From: Lysobacteraceae bacterium NML91-0213
GTDB lineage: Bacteria > Pseudomonadota > Gammaproteobacteria > Xanthomonadales > Xanthomonadaceae
Reading direction: 5' to 3'
DNA: 64,000 nt
Assembly: GCA_002798175.1 (NCBI GenBank)
Contig: NWQL01000001.1
Span: 269,078-333,077, forward strand
Below the pieces are notes generated by a model that ran no database searches, was not told the origin of the DNA, and worked only from the letters and a program-made list of their open reading frames with translations. Positions 54,032 to 64,000 of the stretch are shown here, piece by piece. The number at the start of each line of letters is the position of its first letter. Positions within the stretch are counted from its first letter, which is position 1. The position numbers were made by a program, and so were the translations under genes.

Positions 54032-54119
54032 GCCACCGGCGCCGGTGGCCCAGCCCCGGCGCGAAGCAATCCCACCCCGGCCGGCGCCTTGCGCCGGCCG
54101 CCCCCTTGTCGAAAGGGGG
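54032..54119 (+). promoter_or_regulatory. Three consecutive hairpins between rpsD and rpoA
   Basis: Hairpin 1 is the perfect palindrome 54032-54049 (GCCACCGGC/GCCGGTGGC). Hairpin 2 pairs GGCCGGCGC (54079-54087) with GCGCCGGCC (54091-54099). Hairpin 3 pairs CCCCCTT (54101-54107) with AAGGGGG (54113-54119). They may slow decay or set the ratio of S4 to RpoA; no T run follows any of them. Confidence 0.5.
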
Positions 54120-54175
54120 CTCCAAGAGCCTCGTCCGTGTCGCAATGACGCGGGCACCGCAGGAGAAGCTATCCA

Positions 54176-55174
54176 ATGACGGTTACTGCCAACCAGGTCC
54201 TGCGCCCGCGCGCTCCGCAGATCGAGCGTCTCGCCGGCAATCGTGCCAAGGTCGTGATCGAACCGCTCGAGCGTGGCTATGGCCATACGCTCGGCAATGC
54301 CCTGCGCCGCGTGCTGCTGTCGTCGATCCCCGGCTTCGCCATCACCGAGGTCGAGATCGACGGCGTGCTCCACGAGTACAGCGCGATCGAAGGCCTGCAG
54401 GAAGACATCCTCGAAGTGCTGTTGAACCTCAAGGACGTCGCCATCCGCATGGGCACCGGCGAGAGCGCGACGCTGTCGCTGTCGAAGTCGGGCGCCGGCG
54501 TCGTCACCGCCGCCGACATCAAGACCGACCACAACGTCGAGATCATCAACGGCGACCACGTGATCTGCAACCTCACCAAGGATGCGTCGATCAACATGCG
54601 CCTGAAGATCGAGCGTGGCTTCGGCTACCAGCCGGCGGCCGCGCGTCGTCGTCCGGATGAAGAAACCCGCGCCATCGGCCGGCTGATGCTGGACGCCTCG
54701 TTCTCGCCCGTGCGCCGCGTGGCGTACGAGGTGGAGGCCGCGCGCGTCGAGCAGCGCACCGACCTCGACAAGCTGGTGCTGGACATCGAGACCAACGGCA
54801 CGATCGATGCCGAGGAAGCCGTGCGCACCGCCGCCGACATCCTCACCGACCAGCTGTCGGTGTTCGGCGACTTCACCAACCGCGACCGCGGTGCGGCGAA
54901 GCAGCAGACCGCCGGTGTCGATCCGCTGCTGCTGCGCCCGATCGACGATCTGGAGCTGACGGTGCGTTCGGCCAACTGCCTCAAGGCCGAGAGCATCTAC
55001 TACATCGGCGACCTGATCCAGAAGACCGAAGTCGAGCTGCTGAAGACCCCGAACCTCGGCAAGAAGTCGCTGACCGAGATCAAGGAAGTCCTCGCACAGC
55101 GTGGCCTGTCGCTGGGCATGAAGCTGGAGAACTGGCCGCCGGCCGGCGTTGCCAGCCACGGCATGCTCGGCTGA
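54176..55174 (+). CDS. rpoA: DNA-directed RNA polymerase subunit alpha
   Basis: The 332-residue subunit has the N-terminal assembly domain (about 1-235, with [22 protein letters not shown]) and the C-terminal domain that binds UP elements and activators (about 250-320, [22 protein letters not shown]). It acts as the dimer platform of RNA polymerase. rpoB and rpoC are not in this window. Confidence 0.98.
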   Translation: MTVTANQVLRPRAPQIERLAGNRAKVVIEPLERGYGHTLGNALRRVLLSSIPGFAITEVEIDGVLHEYSAIEGLQEDILEVLLNLKDVAIRMGTGESATLSLSKSGAGVVTAADIKTDHNVEIINGDHVICNLTKDASINMRLKIERGFGYQPAAARRRPDEETRAIGRLMLDASFSPVRRVAYEVEAARVEQRTDLDKLVLDIETNGTIDAEEAVRTAADILTDQLSVFGDFTNRDRGAAKQQTAGVDPLLLRPIDDLELTVRSANCLKAESIYYIGDLIQKTEVELLKTPNLGKKSLTEIKEVLAQRGLSLGMKLENWPPAGVASHGMLG

Positions 55175-55439
55175 CCGGTGCGTCCAGCCGGTGCCTGACG
55201 GGCACCGGCCGGACATTCGGTGCCCGTGCCGGCACCGACACCGCGGTTGATCGAAGCAGGAAACGGCGGCGTCCATGGATGCCGCAGGATGCAGAAGCAC
55301 CACATGTCGACGGCCCAAAGGCACGCGACGACGCCGGGAACGGAGTTCCGGCACGGACCATCCGCAGTCCAGGTTCCAACGCCATGACGGCGACAGTGCA
55401 ACCCACAGACCCAGTATTCAGACCTGAAGGATCCTACCC

Positions 55440-55826
55440 ATGCGCCACCAGAAAGCCGGTCGCAAGTTCAACCGCACCAGCGCCCACCGCGAGGCGATGT
55501 TCAAGAACATGGCGGCATCGCTGTTCAAGAACGAGCTGATCAAGACCACCCTGCCCAAGGCCAAGGAACTGCGCCGCATTGCCGAGCCGCTGATCACCAT
55601 GGCCAAGGTCGATGGCGTTGCCAACCGCCGGCTGGCCTTCGCGCGCCTGCGCGACAAGGAAGCGGTGGGCAAGCTGTTCGTCGAGCTGGGCCCGCGCTAC
55701 CAGGCGCGCCCGGGCGGCTACCTGCGCATCCTCAAGTGCGGGTTCCGTGCCGGCGACAACGCCCCCATGGCCTATGTCGAGCTGGTCGATCGCCCGCAGG
55801 CGGCCGCTGGCGCCGACGAGGCATAA
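55440..55826 (+). CDS. rplQ: 50S ribosomal protein L17
   Basis: The 128-residue protein ends the alpha operon. [24 protein letters not shown] and [26 protein letters not shown] are conserved. The 265 bases between rpoA and rplQ are longer than usual, and no clear promoter was found there. A strong terminator follows. Confidence 0.98.
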   Translation: MRHQKAGRKFNRTSAHREAMFKNMAASLFKNELIKTTLPKAKELRRIAEPLITMAKVDGVANRRLAFARLRDKEAVGKLFVELGPRYQARPGGYLRILKCGFRAGDNAPMAYVELVDRPQAAAGADEA

Positions 55827-55852
55827 GCAGCGCGTCCGCCTCTCGATTTCCG

Positions 55853-55881
55853 AAAAACCCCGGTTCCGACCGGGGTTTTTT
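55853..55881 (+). terminator. Rho-independent terminator of the alpha operon
   Basis: ACCCCGGT (55857-55864) and ACCGGGGT (55869-55876) form an 8-bp stem with loop TCCG, extended by A-T pairs and followed by a run of six T. It is the clearest classical terminator in the window, 26 bases after rplQ. Confidence 0.9.
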
Positions 55882-55949
55882 GTTATGTTTTGGCGCTTCG
55901 CCTGGCCACGGTTCACCGCAGCCGTTGTGCCTCAGACAGCAGGACCATC

Positions 55950-56465
55950 ATGGGTCGCAACCCGTTTGCCTGGTCGTTCCGGGCCCAGTTCCTCCTCGCA
56001 TCGGCCATCTGTTTCGCGCTGGTCGGTTTCGCGATCTTCTCGCAGCTGCAGTGGGGCCTGGAGCCCTGTCCGCTATGCATCTTCCAGCGGATCGCCTTCG
56101 TCGCGCTGGGCGTCGTGCTGCTGGCCGGCGGCCTCGCCGCGCCCCGCAGCGCCGGGTGGCGCCGTGCCTGGGGGCTGGTCACGATGGTGGCGGCGGCCGT
56201 GGGCATGGCGATTGCCGGCCGCCACACCTGGCTGCAGCTTGATCCGCCGGAGATCCCTGCATGCGGGCCGCCGTTCGAATTCCTGCGCGACACCCTGTCG
56301 ACCAGCAGCCTGATCCGGCGGGTCATGACCGGCACCGGCGACTGCGGCAATGTGGATTGGACCTTCCTCGGGCTGTCGATGCCGGCGTGGAGCCTGCTGT
56401 GGTTCGTGCTGCTCGCGGGTTGGGCGCTGTACGCGGCGTTCCGCCGCCGCCCGCGGCGAAATTGA
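55950..56465 (+). CDS. dsbB: Disulfide bond formation protein B
   Basis: The 171-residue inner-membrane protein reoxidises DsbA and passes electrons to quinones. Four transmembrane helices are visible. The first periplasmic pair is Cys40/Cys43 (EPCPLC) and the second Cys105/Cys132 (PACGPPFEF and TGDCGNVDW). The ATG at 55950 follows CAGGA. The dsbA partner is not in the window. Confidence 0.95.
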   Translation: MGRNPFAWSFRAQFLLASAICFALVGFAIFSQLQWGLEPCPLCIFQRIAFVALGVVLLAGGLAAPRSAGWRRAWGLVTMVAAAVGMAIAGRHTWLQLDPPEIPACGPPFEFLRDTLSTSSLIRRVMTGTGDCGNVDWTFLGLSMPAWSLLWFVLLAGWALYAAFRRRPRRN

Positions 56466-56514
56466 CGCAATGGCGTGCTCTGGCATCATGGATGCCCACG
56501 CGACAGGACATCCG

Positions 56515-57909
56515 ATGGTTTCCCCCGAACGCAACCTGATGCCGGTGCAGCTGGCCGAGGACTGGCAGCCCGGCAGCTGGCGCGCGCGCCCGGCGCTGCA
56601 GATGCCTCAGTACGCCGATGCCGAGTCGCTGGCGGTGGTGCAGGAAGAACTGCGCGCGTTGCCGCCGCTGGTCACCTCGTGGGAGATCCTCGCGCTCAAG
56701 CAGCAGATCGCCGATGCGCAGGAAGGCCGACGCTTCCTGCTGCAGGGCGGCGAGTGCGCGGAAAACTTCGCCGATTGCACCTCCGAGGTCATCTCCAACC
56801 GCCTCAAGGTGCTGCTGCAGATGAGCCTGGTGCTCGTGCACGGCCTGCGCCTGCCGGTGGTGCGCGTGGGCCGGTTCGCCGGGCAGTACGCGAAGCCGCG
56901 TTCGACCGATACCGAAACCCGCGACGGCCTGACGCTGCCGAGCTACCGCGGCGACATGATCAACGGCCCTGCGTTCACCGCGCAGGACCGCGCGCCGGAC
57001 CCGCGGCGCATGGTCAAGGCGCACGCGCGTTCCGCGCTGACAATGAACTTCACCCGTTCGCTGATCGATGGCGGCTTCGCCGACCTGCACCACCCGGAGT
57101 ACTGGAACCTCGGCTGGATGGGGCATTCGCCCCTGGCCGCGGAGTACCAGCACATGGTCGCGAGCATCGGCGATGCGGTGCGCTTCATGGAGACGCTGTC
57201 GGGCAGCGAGGTCCACAACCTCAACCGCGTCGACTTCTACACCTCGCACGAAGCGCTGCTGCTGCCCTATGAGGAGGCGTTCACCCGCCAGGTGCCGCGG
57301 CAGTGGGGCTGGTTCAACCTCAGCACGCATTTCCCGTGGATCGGCATGCGCACCGCCGCGCTGGATGGCGCCCACATCGAGTATTTCCGCGGCATCCGCA
57401 ATCCGATCGCGGTCAAGGTCGGGCCGTCGGTCACGCCTGACCAGCTGATGCGGCTGATCGACGTGCTCAACCCGTACGACGAGCCGGGACGACTCGGGCT
57501 GATCCATCGCATGGGGGATCGCGAGATCGCGCAGAAGCTGCCGCCGCTGCTGGACGTGGTCAGGCGCGAAGGCCGGCGCGTGCTGTGGATCTGCGACGCG
57601 ATGCACGGCAACACCGAAGCGACCAGCAACGGTTACAAGACGCGGCGCTTCGAACGCATCCGCAATGAACTCGAGCAGGCCTTCGATCTGCACGCGGCCG
57701 CCGGGACCCGCCTGGGCGGCGTGCACCTCGAGCTGACCGGCGAGGATGTCACCGAATGCACCGGTGGCGCGCGCGAGCTCACCGAGGTCGACCTCGGGCG
57801 TGCCTACCGTTCCGCGGTCGATCCGCGGCTGAACTACGAGCAGGCACTGGAGATCGCGATCGCGATCGTGCGCAAGCAGGGTTCGCTGGCCCAGCCGCTG
57901 GTGCGCTGA
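56515..57909 (+). CDS. Class II 3-deoxy-7-phosphoheptulonate (DAHP) synthase
   Basis: The 464-residue enzyme condenses phosphoenolpyruvate and erythrose-4-phosphate, the first step of the shikimate pathway. It belongs to the plant-like class II family: GRRFLLQGGECAENF, VGRFAGQYAKPRS, NFTRSLIDGGFADLHHPEYW, GIRNPIAVKVGPS, CDAMHGNTEAT and GGVHLELTGEDVTEC are hallmarks. AGGA lies six bases before the ATG at 56515; ATGs at 56470 and 56488 are less likely. It follows dsbB by about 50 bases without an evident functional link. Confidence 0.95.
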   Translation: MVSPERNLMPVQLAEDWQPGSWRARPALQMPQYADAESLAVVQEELRALPPLVTSWEILALKQQIADAQEGRRFLLQGGECAENFADCTSEVISNRLKVLLQMSLVLVHGLRLPVVRVGRFAGQYAKPRSTDTETRDGLTLPSYRGDMINGPAFTAQDRAPDPRRMVKAHARSALTMNFTRSLIDGGFADLHHPEYWNLGWMGHSPLAAEYQHMVASIGDAVRFMETLSGSEVHNLNRVDFYTSHEALLLPYEEAFTRQVPRQWGWFNLSTHFPWIGMRTAALDGAHIEYFRGIRNPIAVKVGPSVTPDQLMRLIDVLNPYDEPGRLGLIHRMGDREIAQKLPPLLDVVRREGRRVLWICDAMHGNTEATSNGYKTRRFERIRNELEQAFDLHAAAGTRLGGVHLELTGEDVTECTGGARELTEVDLGRAYRSAVDPRLNYEQALEIAIAIVRKQGSLAQPLVR

Positions 57910-58027
57910 GCGCGCACGCCACGACTGCAGGAGCGACATGCTGCAGCGTGCGCATGCTGCAGGTATCGACCCTGCGTCCACGTCGTCACACGCAAAATGG
58001 GCTGTTCGTACGCAACGGACGAACTGC

Positions 58028-59167
58028 ATGCCCGATTACGACTGGAACCTCGCCGCCACCACCGCATGGCCGTTGGTGGTTGCACTGGCCATGGGCGTGG
58101 TGGTGCGCCAGTTCCTGCTGGCCGCTGCGCGTCGCGCACGCGGGCGTGCCGACCGCGCCTGGGCGCGTATCTTCACCGCGGTCGCGGCGCCTGCGGCGTT
58201 TGCGCTGCCGCTGCTGTTCCTGAGCCTTGCGGTCGCGGCCACGCCGCTTCCGGATGTGTGGATCGAGCGGATCCAGCATGCATTGCGCGTGGGTGGGATG
58301 GCCTGTGTCACCTGGGCGCTGGTGCGCGGCGTGGGGGCGATCGAGCAGCGCATCGTCGCGCGCAACCCGGTCGACGTGGTCGACAACCTCCACGCGCGGC
58401 GCGTGCAGACGCAGACCCGGGTGATCAGCCGCGCAATCCAGATCGGCATCATGCTGGTCGGGCTTGCGGTGATCCTGATGACCTTTCCGACCATCCGCCA
58501 GGTGGGCGCGGCGCTGCTCGCGTCGGCGGGCCTGGTGGGTGTGGTTGCAGGCTTTGCGGCCAAGCCGGTGTTCGGCAACCTCATCGCCGGGCTGCAGATC
58601 GCGATCACCCAGCCGATCCGCCTCGACGACGTGGTCATCGTGGAAGGAGAGTGGGGCCGCATCGAGGAGATCACCAGCGCCTACGTGGTGGTGCGGATCT
58701 GGGACCAGCGGCGGCTGGTGGTGCCGCTGCAGTGGTTCATCGAGAACCCGTTCCAGAACTGGACGCGCAGCAGTGCGGAAATTCTCGGCCCGGTGTACGT
58801 GTGGCTCGACCATGGCACGCCGTTGCAGGCGGTGCGCGACGAACTGCAGCGGATCTGCGAATCCGACCCGCGGTGGGATGGCCGCGTCTGCGTGGTGCAT
58901 GTCGACGACCTGCAGCCGGACGCGATGAAGGTGCGACTGCTGGTGAGTGCGCGCAATTCGGGCGACGACTACGACCTGCGCGCGGCGGTACGCGAACGGA
59001 TGATGGAATTCCTGCGCCGGGAGCATCCGCATGCACTGGCGCGCCAGCGCACCGAGCTCGGCGGCACGCTGGCCATGTCCCGGGGCATCGGGGCCGATGA
59101 TCCGCGCGCGGCCGAGGTGGGCGACAGCAGCACGATCGGTTCGCCGTTGGGGTCGCCGCCGCCCTAG
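58028..59167 (+). CDS. MscS-like mechanosensitive ion channel family protein
   Basis: The 379-residue inner-membrane protein has about four N-terminal transmembrane helices and the pore-lining MscS helix (LLASAGLVGVVAGFAAKPVFGNLIAGLQIA, about 170-200). It is followed by the beta domain (PIRLDDVVIVEGEWGRIEEIT) and the cytoplasmic cage. It may release solutes under hypo-osmotic shock or carry another small-molecule flux. The stop lies just inside the end of the converging DUF2127 gene (59164-59167 shared). Confidence 0.9.
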   Translation: MPDYDWNLAATTAWPLVVALAMGVVVRQFLLAAARRARGRADRAWARIFTAVAAPAAFALPLLFLSLAVAATPLPDVWIERIQHALRVGGMACVTWALVRGVGAIEQRIVARNPVDVVDNLHARRVQTQTRVISRAIQIGIMLVGLAVILMTFPTIRQVGAALLASAGLVGVVAGFAAKPVFGNLIAGLQIAITQPIRLDDVVIVEGEWGRIEEITSAYVVVRIWDQRRLVVPLQWFIENPFQNWTRSSAEILGPVYVWLDHGTPLQAVRDELQRICESDPRWDGRVCVVHVDDLQPDAMKVRLLVSARNSGDDYDLRAAVRERMMEFLRREHPHALARQRTELGGTLAMSRGIGADDPRAAEVGDSSTIGSPLGSPPP

Positions 59168-59658
59168 CGGGCGCGCATGCGCCGCAGGCAGTCGCGCCCC
59201 AGTATCCAGACGACGAGGAGGTTGATCGCCAGCACGGTGGCGGGCAGCCAGCCGGGATCGCGCCAGAGTTCGCGCAGTTCGATGGGCAGGTACAGCGCCG
59301 CGCCGATGCAGCCCAGCCAGGACGCCCAGCCGCGCGCGCGCCACAACCCCCAGGCCTCGACGAAGCGCAGCGCCGCATAGAGCAGCAGCAGCGCCAGTAC
59401 CAGGTCCAGGGTGCCACCATCGAACACGCGCTCCAGCCACGCGACGCGGTCACGGTCGAGCGGCGCACCGACGCGCGCAGCCAGCGAGCCGGCCAGGCGT
59501 TGCAGTTCCGGCGCACCGAGCCAGCCGAGCGTGCCCGCTGCCAGCAGTGCGGCGATGCCCTTGCAGGCCTCGAATACCGCTACCGCGCGCAGTGAGGCCG
59601 CTGATGGCGCCGCCTGCGTGGCATTGGCGCGCGTCTGCATGGTGATGCCGGTGCTCAT
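59164..59658 (-). CDS. DUF2127 membrane protein
   Basis: The 164-residue product has the DUF2127 pattern: AVFEACKGIAALLAAGTLG at the start, a soluble loop, then helices DLVLALLLLYAALRFVEAWGLW, WLGCIGAALYLPIELREL and ATVLAINLLVVWILGRDCL. Function is unknown. It overlaps the thpR stop at its start by four bases (ATGA) and the convergent channel gene at its end. Confidence 0.8.
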   Translation of the reverse strand: MSTGITMQTRANATQAAPSAASLRAVAVFEACKGIAALLAAGTLGWLGAPELQRLAGSLAARVGAPLDRDRVAWLERVFDGGTLDLVLALLLLYAALRFVEAWGLWRARGWASWLGCIGAALYLPIELRELWRDPGWLPATVLAINLLVVWILGRDCLRRMRAR

Positions 59659-60230
59659 CGTGCGGTGCAACCGGCACCAGGGCCGGACGGTTCGGCCAGT
59701 GGCCACCACTGCAGGTTGTCGTAGCGCCCGGGTGCGGTGCGTGCCATCGACAGGCTGCCCAGGCAGGCATCGATCGGCAGCGGCAACAGGCCCGGTGCGG
59801 GCGTCGCCAGTGCCGATGCGGACTGGCCCCTGGGCAGGTAGGCGAGGGTGATGTGCGGGCGTGGTTGCCGCGATTCCGGCGCGTGGCCGCAGGCAACGGC
59901 CACGGCCTCCAGTGCGGCGAACAGGGCGTCGAGTGCCTCGGACGGTGCCGGGCGCGCGACCAGCACGTGCGCTCCGGGCCATGCTTCCACGCAATCAAGC
60001 CGCAGCGGCAGGCGTTGCGTACGCCCGGCCAGCTCCGCCAGCCCGGCGTACAGCAGCGTCGGGTCGGCCGGCAGGCCTTCCGCGAGGTAACGCAGCGTCA
60101 TGTGCAGCTGCGCACGCCGGCGCAACTGCAGGGGCGGCATTGCCGGCCAGGCCCGGGGCAATGCCGCACACAGTGCCTCCAACGCATCCAGCGTGTCGGC
60201 ATCCGGCAGCCAGGCGATGAAATCGCTCAT
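59655..60230 (-). CDS. thpR: RNA 2',3'-cyclic phosphodiesterase / 2'-5' RNA ligase (ThpR)
   Basis: The 191-residue 2H phosphoesterase has both His motifs: HMTLRY near residue 43 and HITLAY near 125. It should open 2',3'-cyclic phosphate ends of RNA; the ligase activity of the E. coli enzyme is weak and of unclear meaning. It is co-directional with typA (13 bases after its stop) and the DUF2127 gene. Confidence 0.88.
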   Translation of the reverse strand: MSDFIAWLPDADTLDALEALCAALPRAWPAMPPLQLRRRAQLHMTLRYLAEGLPADPTLLYAGLAELAGRTQRLPLRLDCVEAWPGAHVLVARPAPSEALDALFAALEAVAVACGHAPESRQPRPHITLAYLPRGQSASALATPAPGLLPLPIDACLGSLSMARTAPGRYDNLQWWPLAEPSGPGAGCTAR

Positions 60231-60243
60231 GGCCGTGCCGGGA

Positions 60244-62091
<1,848 letters not shown>

Positions 62092-62152
62092 ATGGCGGGC
62101 ACAGTGGAGCGGGCGCCGTTGCGGGGCAGGGCGCGAGGCTCATGGGAAGGAA

Positions 62153-62172
62153 GCCGGGTATCATATACCGGC
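62153..62172. promoter_or_regulatory. AT-rich inverted repeat in the typA-ppiB divergent gap
   Basis: GCCGGGTAT (62153-62161) pairs with ATACCGGC (62165-62172) with one bulged G. The minus strand reads TATGAT (62165-62160), a fair -10 for typA, and the plus strand TATCAT for ppiB. No -35 box is clear in either direction. Confidence 0.35.
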
Positions 62173-62263
62173 AGGTGCCGTCGATGCTGCAGGCGGTCCC
62201 GATCCCCGTATTCACCGTTCACGCAGGCGCCGCCGGCGGCTGCCCCTTCACAAGGATTCCCCC

Positions 62264-62758
62264 ATGTCCCTGCACGCCCTGTTCGACACCGACCGTGGCC
62301 AGATCAAGGTCGAACTGTTCGCCGAAAAGGCCCCGTTGACCGTGGCCAACTTCGTCAACCTCGCCCGCCGTGGCTTCTATGACGGCCTGTCGTTCCACCG
62401 CGTCATTGCCGATTTCATGATCCAGGGCGGCTGCCCGGAAGGCAGCGGCCGTGGCGGCCCCGGCTACCGCTTCGAGGACGAGACCGACAACGGCGTGAAG
62501 CATGACCGCGGCGTGCTGTCGATGGCCAACGCCGGCCCGAACACCAACGGCAGCCAGTTCTTCATCACCCATATCAAGACCGACTGGCTGGACGGCAAGC
62601 ACACCGTGTTCGGCAAGGTCGTGGAAGGCCTCGACGTCGTCGACGCCGTGAAGCAGGGCGACGCCATCAAGTCGGTCAGGATCGAAGGTGATGCCGACGC
62701 CGTGCTCGCCGCCAGGGCCGATCGCGTCACCGAGTGGAACAAGATCCTCGCCGCCTGA
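62264..62758 (+). CDS. ppiB: Peptidyl-prolyl cis-trans isomerase B (cyclophilin)
   Basis: The 164-residue cytoplasmic cyclophilin speeds proline isomerisation. Active-site segments are [42 protein letters not shown] and [15 protein letters not shown], with the catalytic arginine in FHRV. No signal peptide is present. AAGGA lies 10 bases before the ATG. A terminator-like hairpin follows. Confidence 0.96.
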   Translation: MSLHALFDTDRGQIKVELFAEKAPLTVANFVNLARRGFYDGLSFHRVIADFMIQGGCPEGSGRGGPGYRFEDETDNGVKHDRGVLSMANAGPNTNGSQFFITHIKTDWLDGKHTVFGKVVEGLDVVDAVKQGDAIKSVRIEGDADAVLAARADRVTEWNKILAA

Positions 62759-62769
62759 CCGCCGCCGTG

Positions 62770-62795
62770 CCGGCAGGGCGGTCGCGCCCTGCCGG
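62770..62795 (+). terminator. Hairpin after ppiB
   Basis: CCGGCAGGGCG (62770-62780) and CGCCCTGCCGG (62785-62795) form a perfect 11-bp stem with loop GTCG, 11 bases after the stop. It is followed by ATGGTAAAAT rather than a T run. Confidence 0.6.
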
Positions 62796-62796
62796 A

Positions 62797-62805
62797 TGGT
62801 AAAAT
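62797..62805 (+). promoter_or_regulatory. Candidate extended -10 promoter after the ppiB terminator
   Basis: TGGTAAAAT (TG, one base, TAAAAT) begins two bases after the hairpin. It would serve the thioredoxin gene at 62963 and perhaps mdh. No -35 is needed for a strong extended -10, but none is visible, as the hairpin occupies that site. Confidence 0.4.
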
Positions 62806-62962
62806 CGCCGGCCCGCCGCACCTTCGCGCGGGCTGGCCCACGACGCTCCGGATGCCGCAGACGATCCCGTCCATCGCCTTTGCTCCGCCCGTGCGCTCCG
62901 CACCTGCGCGCGCCGCGCGTGCCGATGCCGCCCGGGCCGTGCGCCCGCTGCGGGGCTGACCG

Positions 62963-63319
62963 ATGCGCTGGCCGGTGCTGCTGCTGTTGCTCGCCGCGGC
63001 CGGCGCCTGGCATCACTTCCAGCGCGATGTGGAGCCGCAATTGCATCCGGACGATCCGCGCATCACCACCGGTGACGACCGCATCGTGATGCTGGCGGCC
63101 GAGTGGTGTGGCTATTGCCGCAGGCAGCAGGGCGACTTCGAGCGTGCCAGCGTGCGTTATCGCGTGCTCGACGTCGACACCCCCGAAGGCGACCGTGCGA
63201 TGCAGGCCATGGGCGTACGCGGGGTGCCCACCACCATCATCGGCCAGCAGGTCGTGCACGGCTACGACACTGCCGCGCTCGATCGCGGGCTGGCCCGGCT
63301 CGGCTACGACGTGTACTGA
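62963..63319 (+). CDS. Small membrane-anchored thioredoxin/glutaredoxin-like protein
   Basis: The 118-residue product has an N-terminal hydrophobic helix (PVLLLLLAAAGAWHHF, about 4-19) that serves as signal or anchor. A short thioredoxin-fold domain follows, with redox motif CGYC (AAEWCGYCRRQ) and the cis-proline RGVPTTII. It is shorter than a classical thioredoxin and closer to glutaredoxin in size. It should act on disulfides in the periplasm; the partner is unknown. It lies 78 bases before mdh. Confidence 0.8.
   Translation: MRWPVLLLLLAAAGAWHHFQRDVEPQLHPDDPRITTGDDRIVMLAAEWCGYCRRQQGDFERASVRYRVLDVDTPEGDRAMQAMGVRGVPTTIIGQQVVHGYDTAALDRGLARLGYDVY

Positions 63320-64000
<681 letters not shown>

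Noticed and set aside
50932-54075. Open minus-strand frame of over 1,000 codons opposite secY, rpsM, rpsK and rpsD
   Set aside because: It is a shadow of certain ribosomal and secY genes; the translated product has no protein-like pattern.

Overview
The window is a very GC-rich (roughly two-thirds G+C or more by eye), densely packed bacterial chromosome segment with no phage, CRISPR array or biosynthetic cluster. Gene content and order point to the Xanthomonadaceae, most likely the Lysobacter/Luteimonas/Pseudoxanthomonas side. The evidence is the run hemA-prfA-OGT, lolB-ispE-tRNA(Gln)-prs-rplY-pth-ychF-tRNA(Tyr,Gly,Thr)-tuf, a class II DAHP synthase, split pntAA/pntAB/pntB genes, and secreted subtilisin-like and lysyl-endopeptidase-like proteases carrying PPC domains.

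Layout. Bases 1-590 hold the tail of a probable transposase and a gene-free stretch with two inverted REP-like hairpin repeats. Bases 591-5722 carry prmC, a proline iminopeptidase, a periplasmic protein with two TonB-C-like modules, a Nudix hydrolase, a 5'-3' exonuclease and a nitroreductase. Bases 5801-10437 hold two tandem DUF1631 genes, the second behind a near-consensus sigma-28 (FliA) promoter. Bases 10459-14873 hold the pyridine nucleotide transhydrogenase genes: pntAA has a one-base frameshift and is separated from pntAB-pntB by a reverse-strand sigma factor / DUF3619-like / DUF3106 operon. Bases 14910-16072 hold a small membrane protein and sufT. Bases 16337-21032 are a protease island: an S8 serine protease, a lysyl endopeptidase homologue and a free-standing protease propeptide (I9) protein.

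Bases 21058-31947 are mixed housekeeping genes: a short asparaginase, DUF2069-wrbA, yihY-tlpA, pirin, an outer-membrane barrel, ppk2, moaB, an orthologue of the Xanthomonas O-GlcNAc-transferase homologue, prfA and hemA. Bases 32027-38952 hold a TPR protein, lolB, ispE, tRNA(Gln), prs, rplY, pth and ychF. Bases 39096-40849 are a tRNA-tuf unit with a strong promoter. Bases 41304-55826 are the S10, spc and alpha ribosomal operons in the standard order, including secY and rpoA but lacking rpmJ. The block secE-nusG-rplKAJL-rpoBC-rpsLG-fusA, which in Xanthomonas lies between two tuf genes just before rpsJ, is absent here; tuf passes straight to rpsJ. Bases 55950-64000 carry dsbB, class II DAHP synthase, an MscS-like channel, DUF2127, thpR, typA, ppiB, a small membrane-anchored thioredoxin and the first 201 codons of mdh.

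Most genes are core metabolism and translation, often joined by 4-base start/stop overlaps. The points most worth a second look are the FliA promoter before the second DUF1631 gene, the orphan I9 protein beside the proteases, the pntAA frameshift and split operon, and the missing tuf-to-tuf block.
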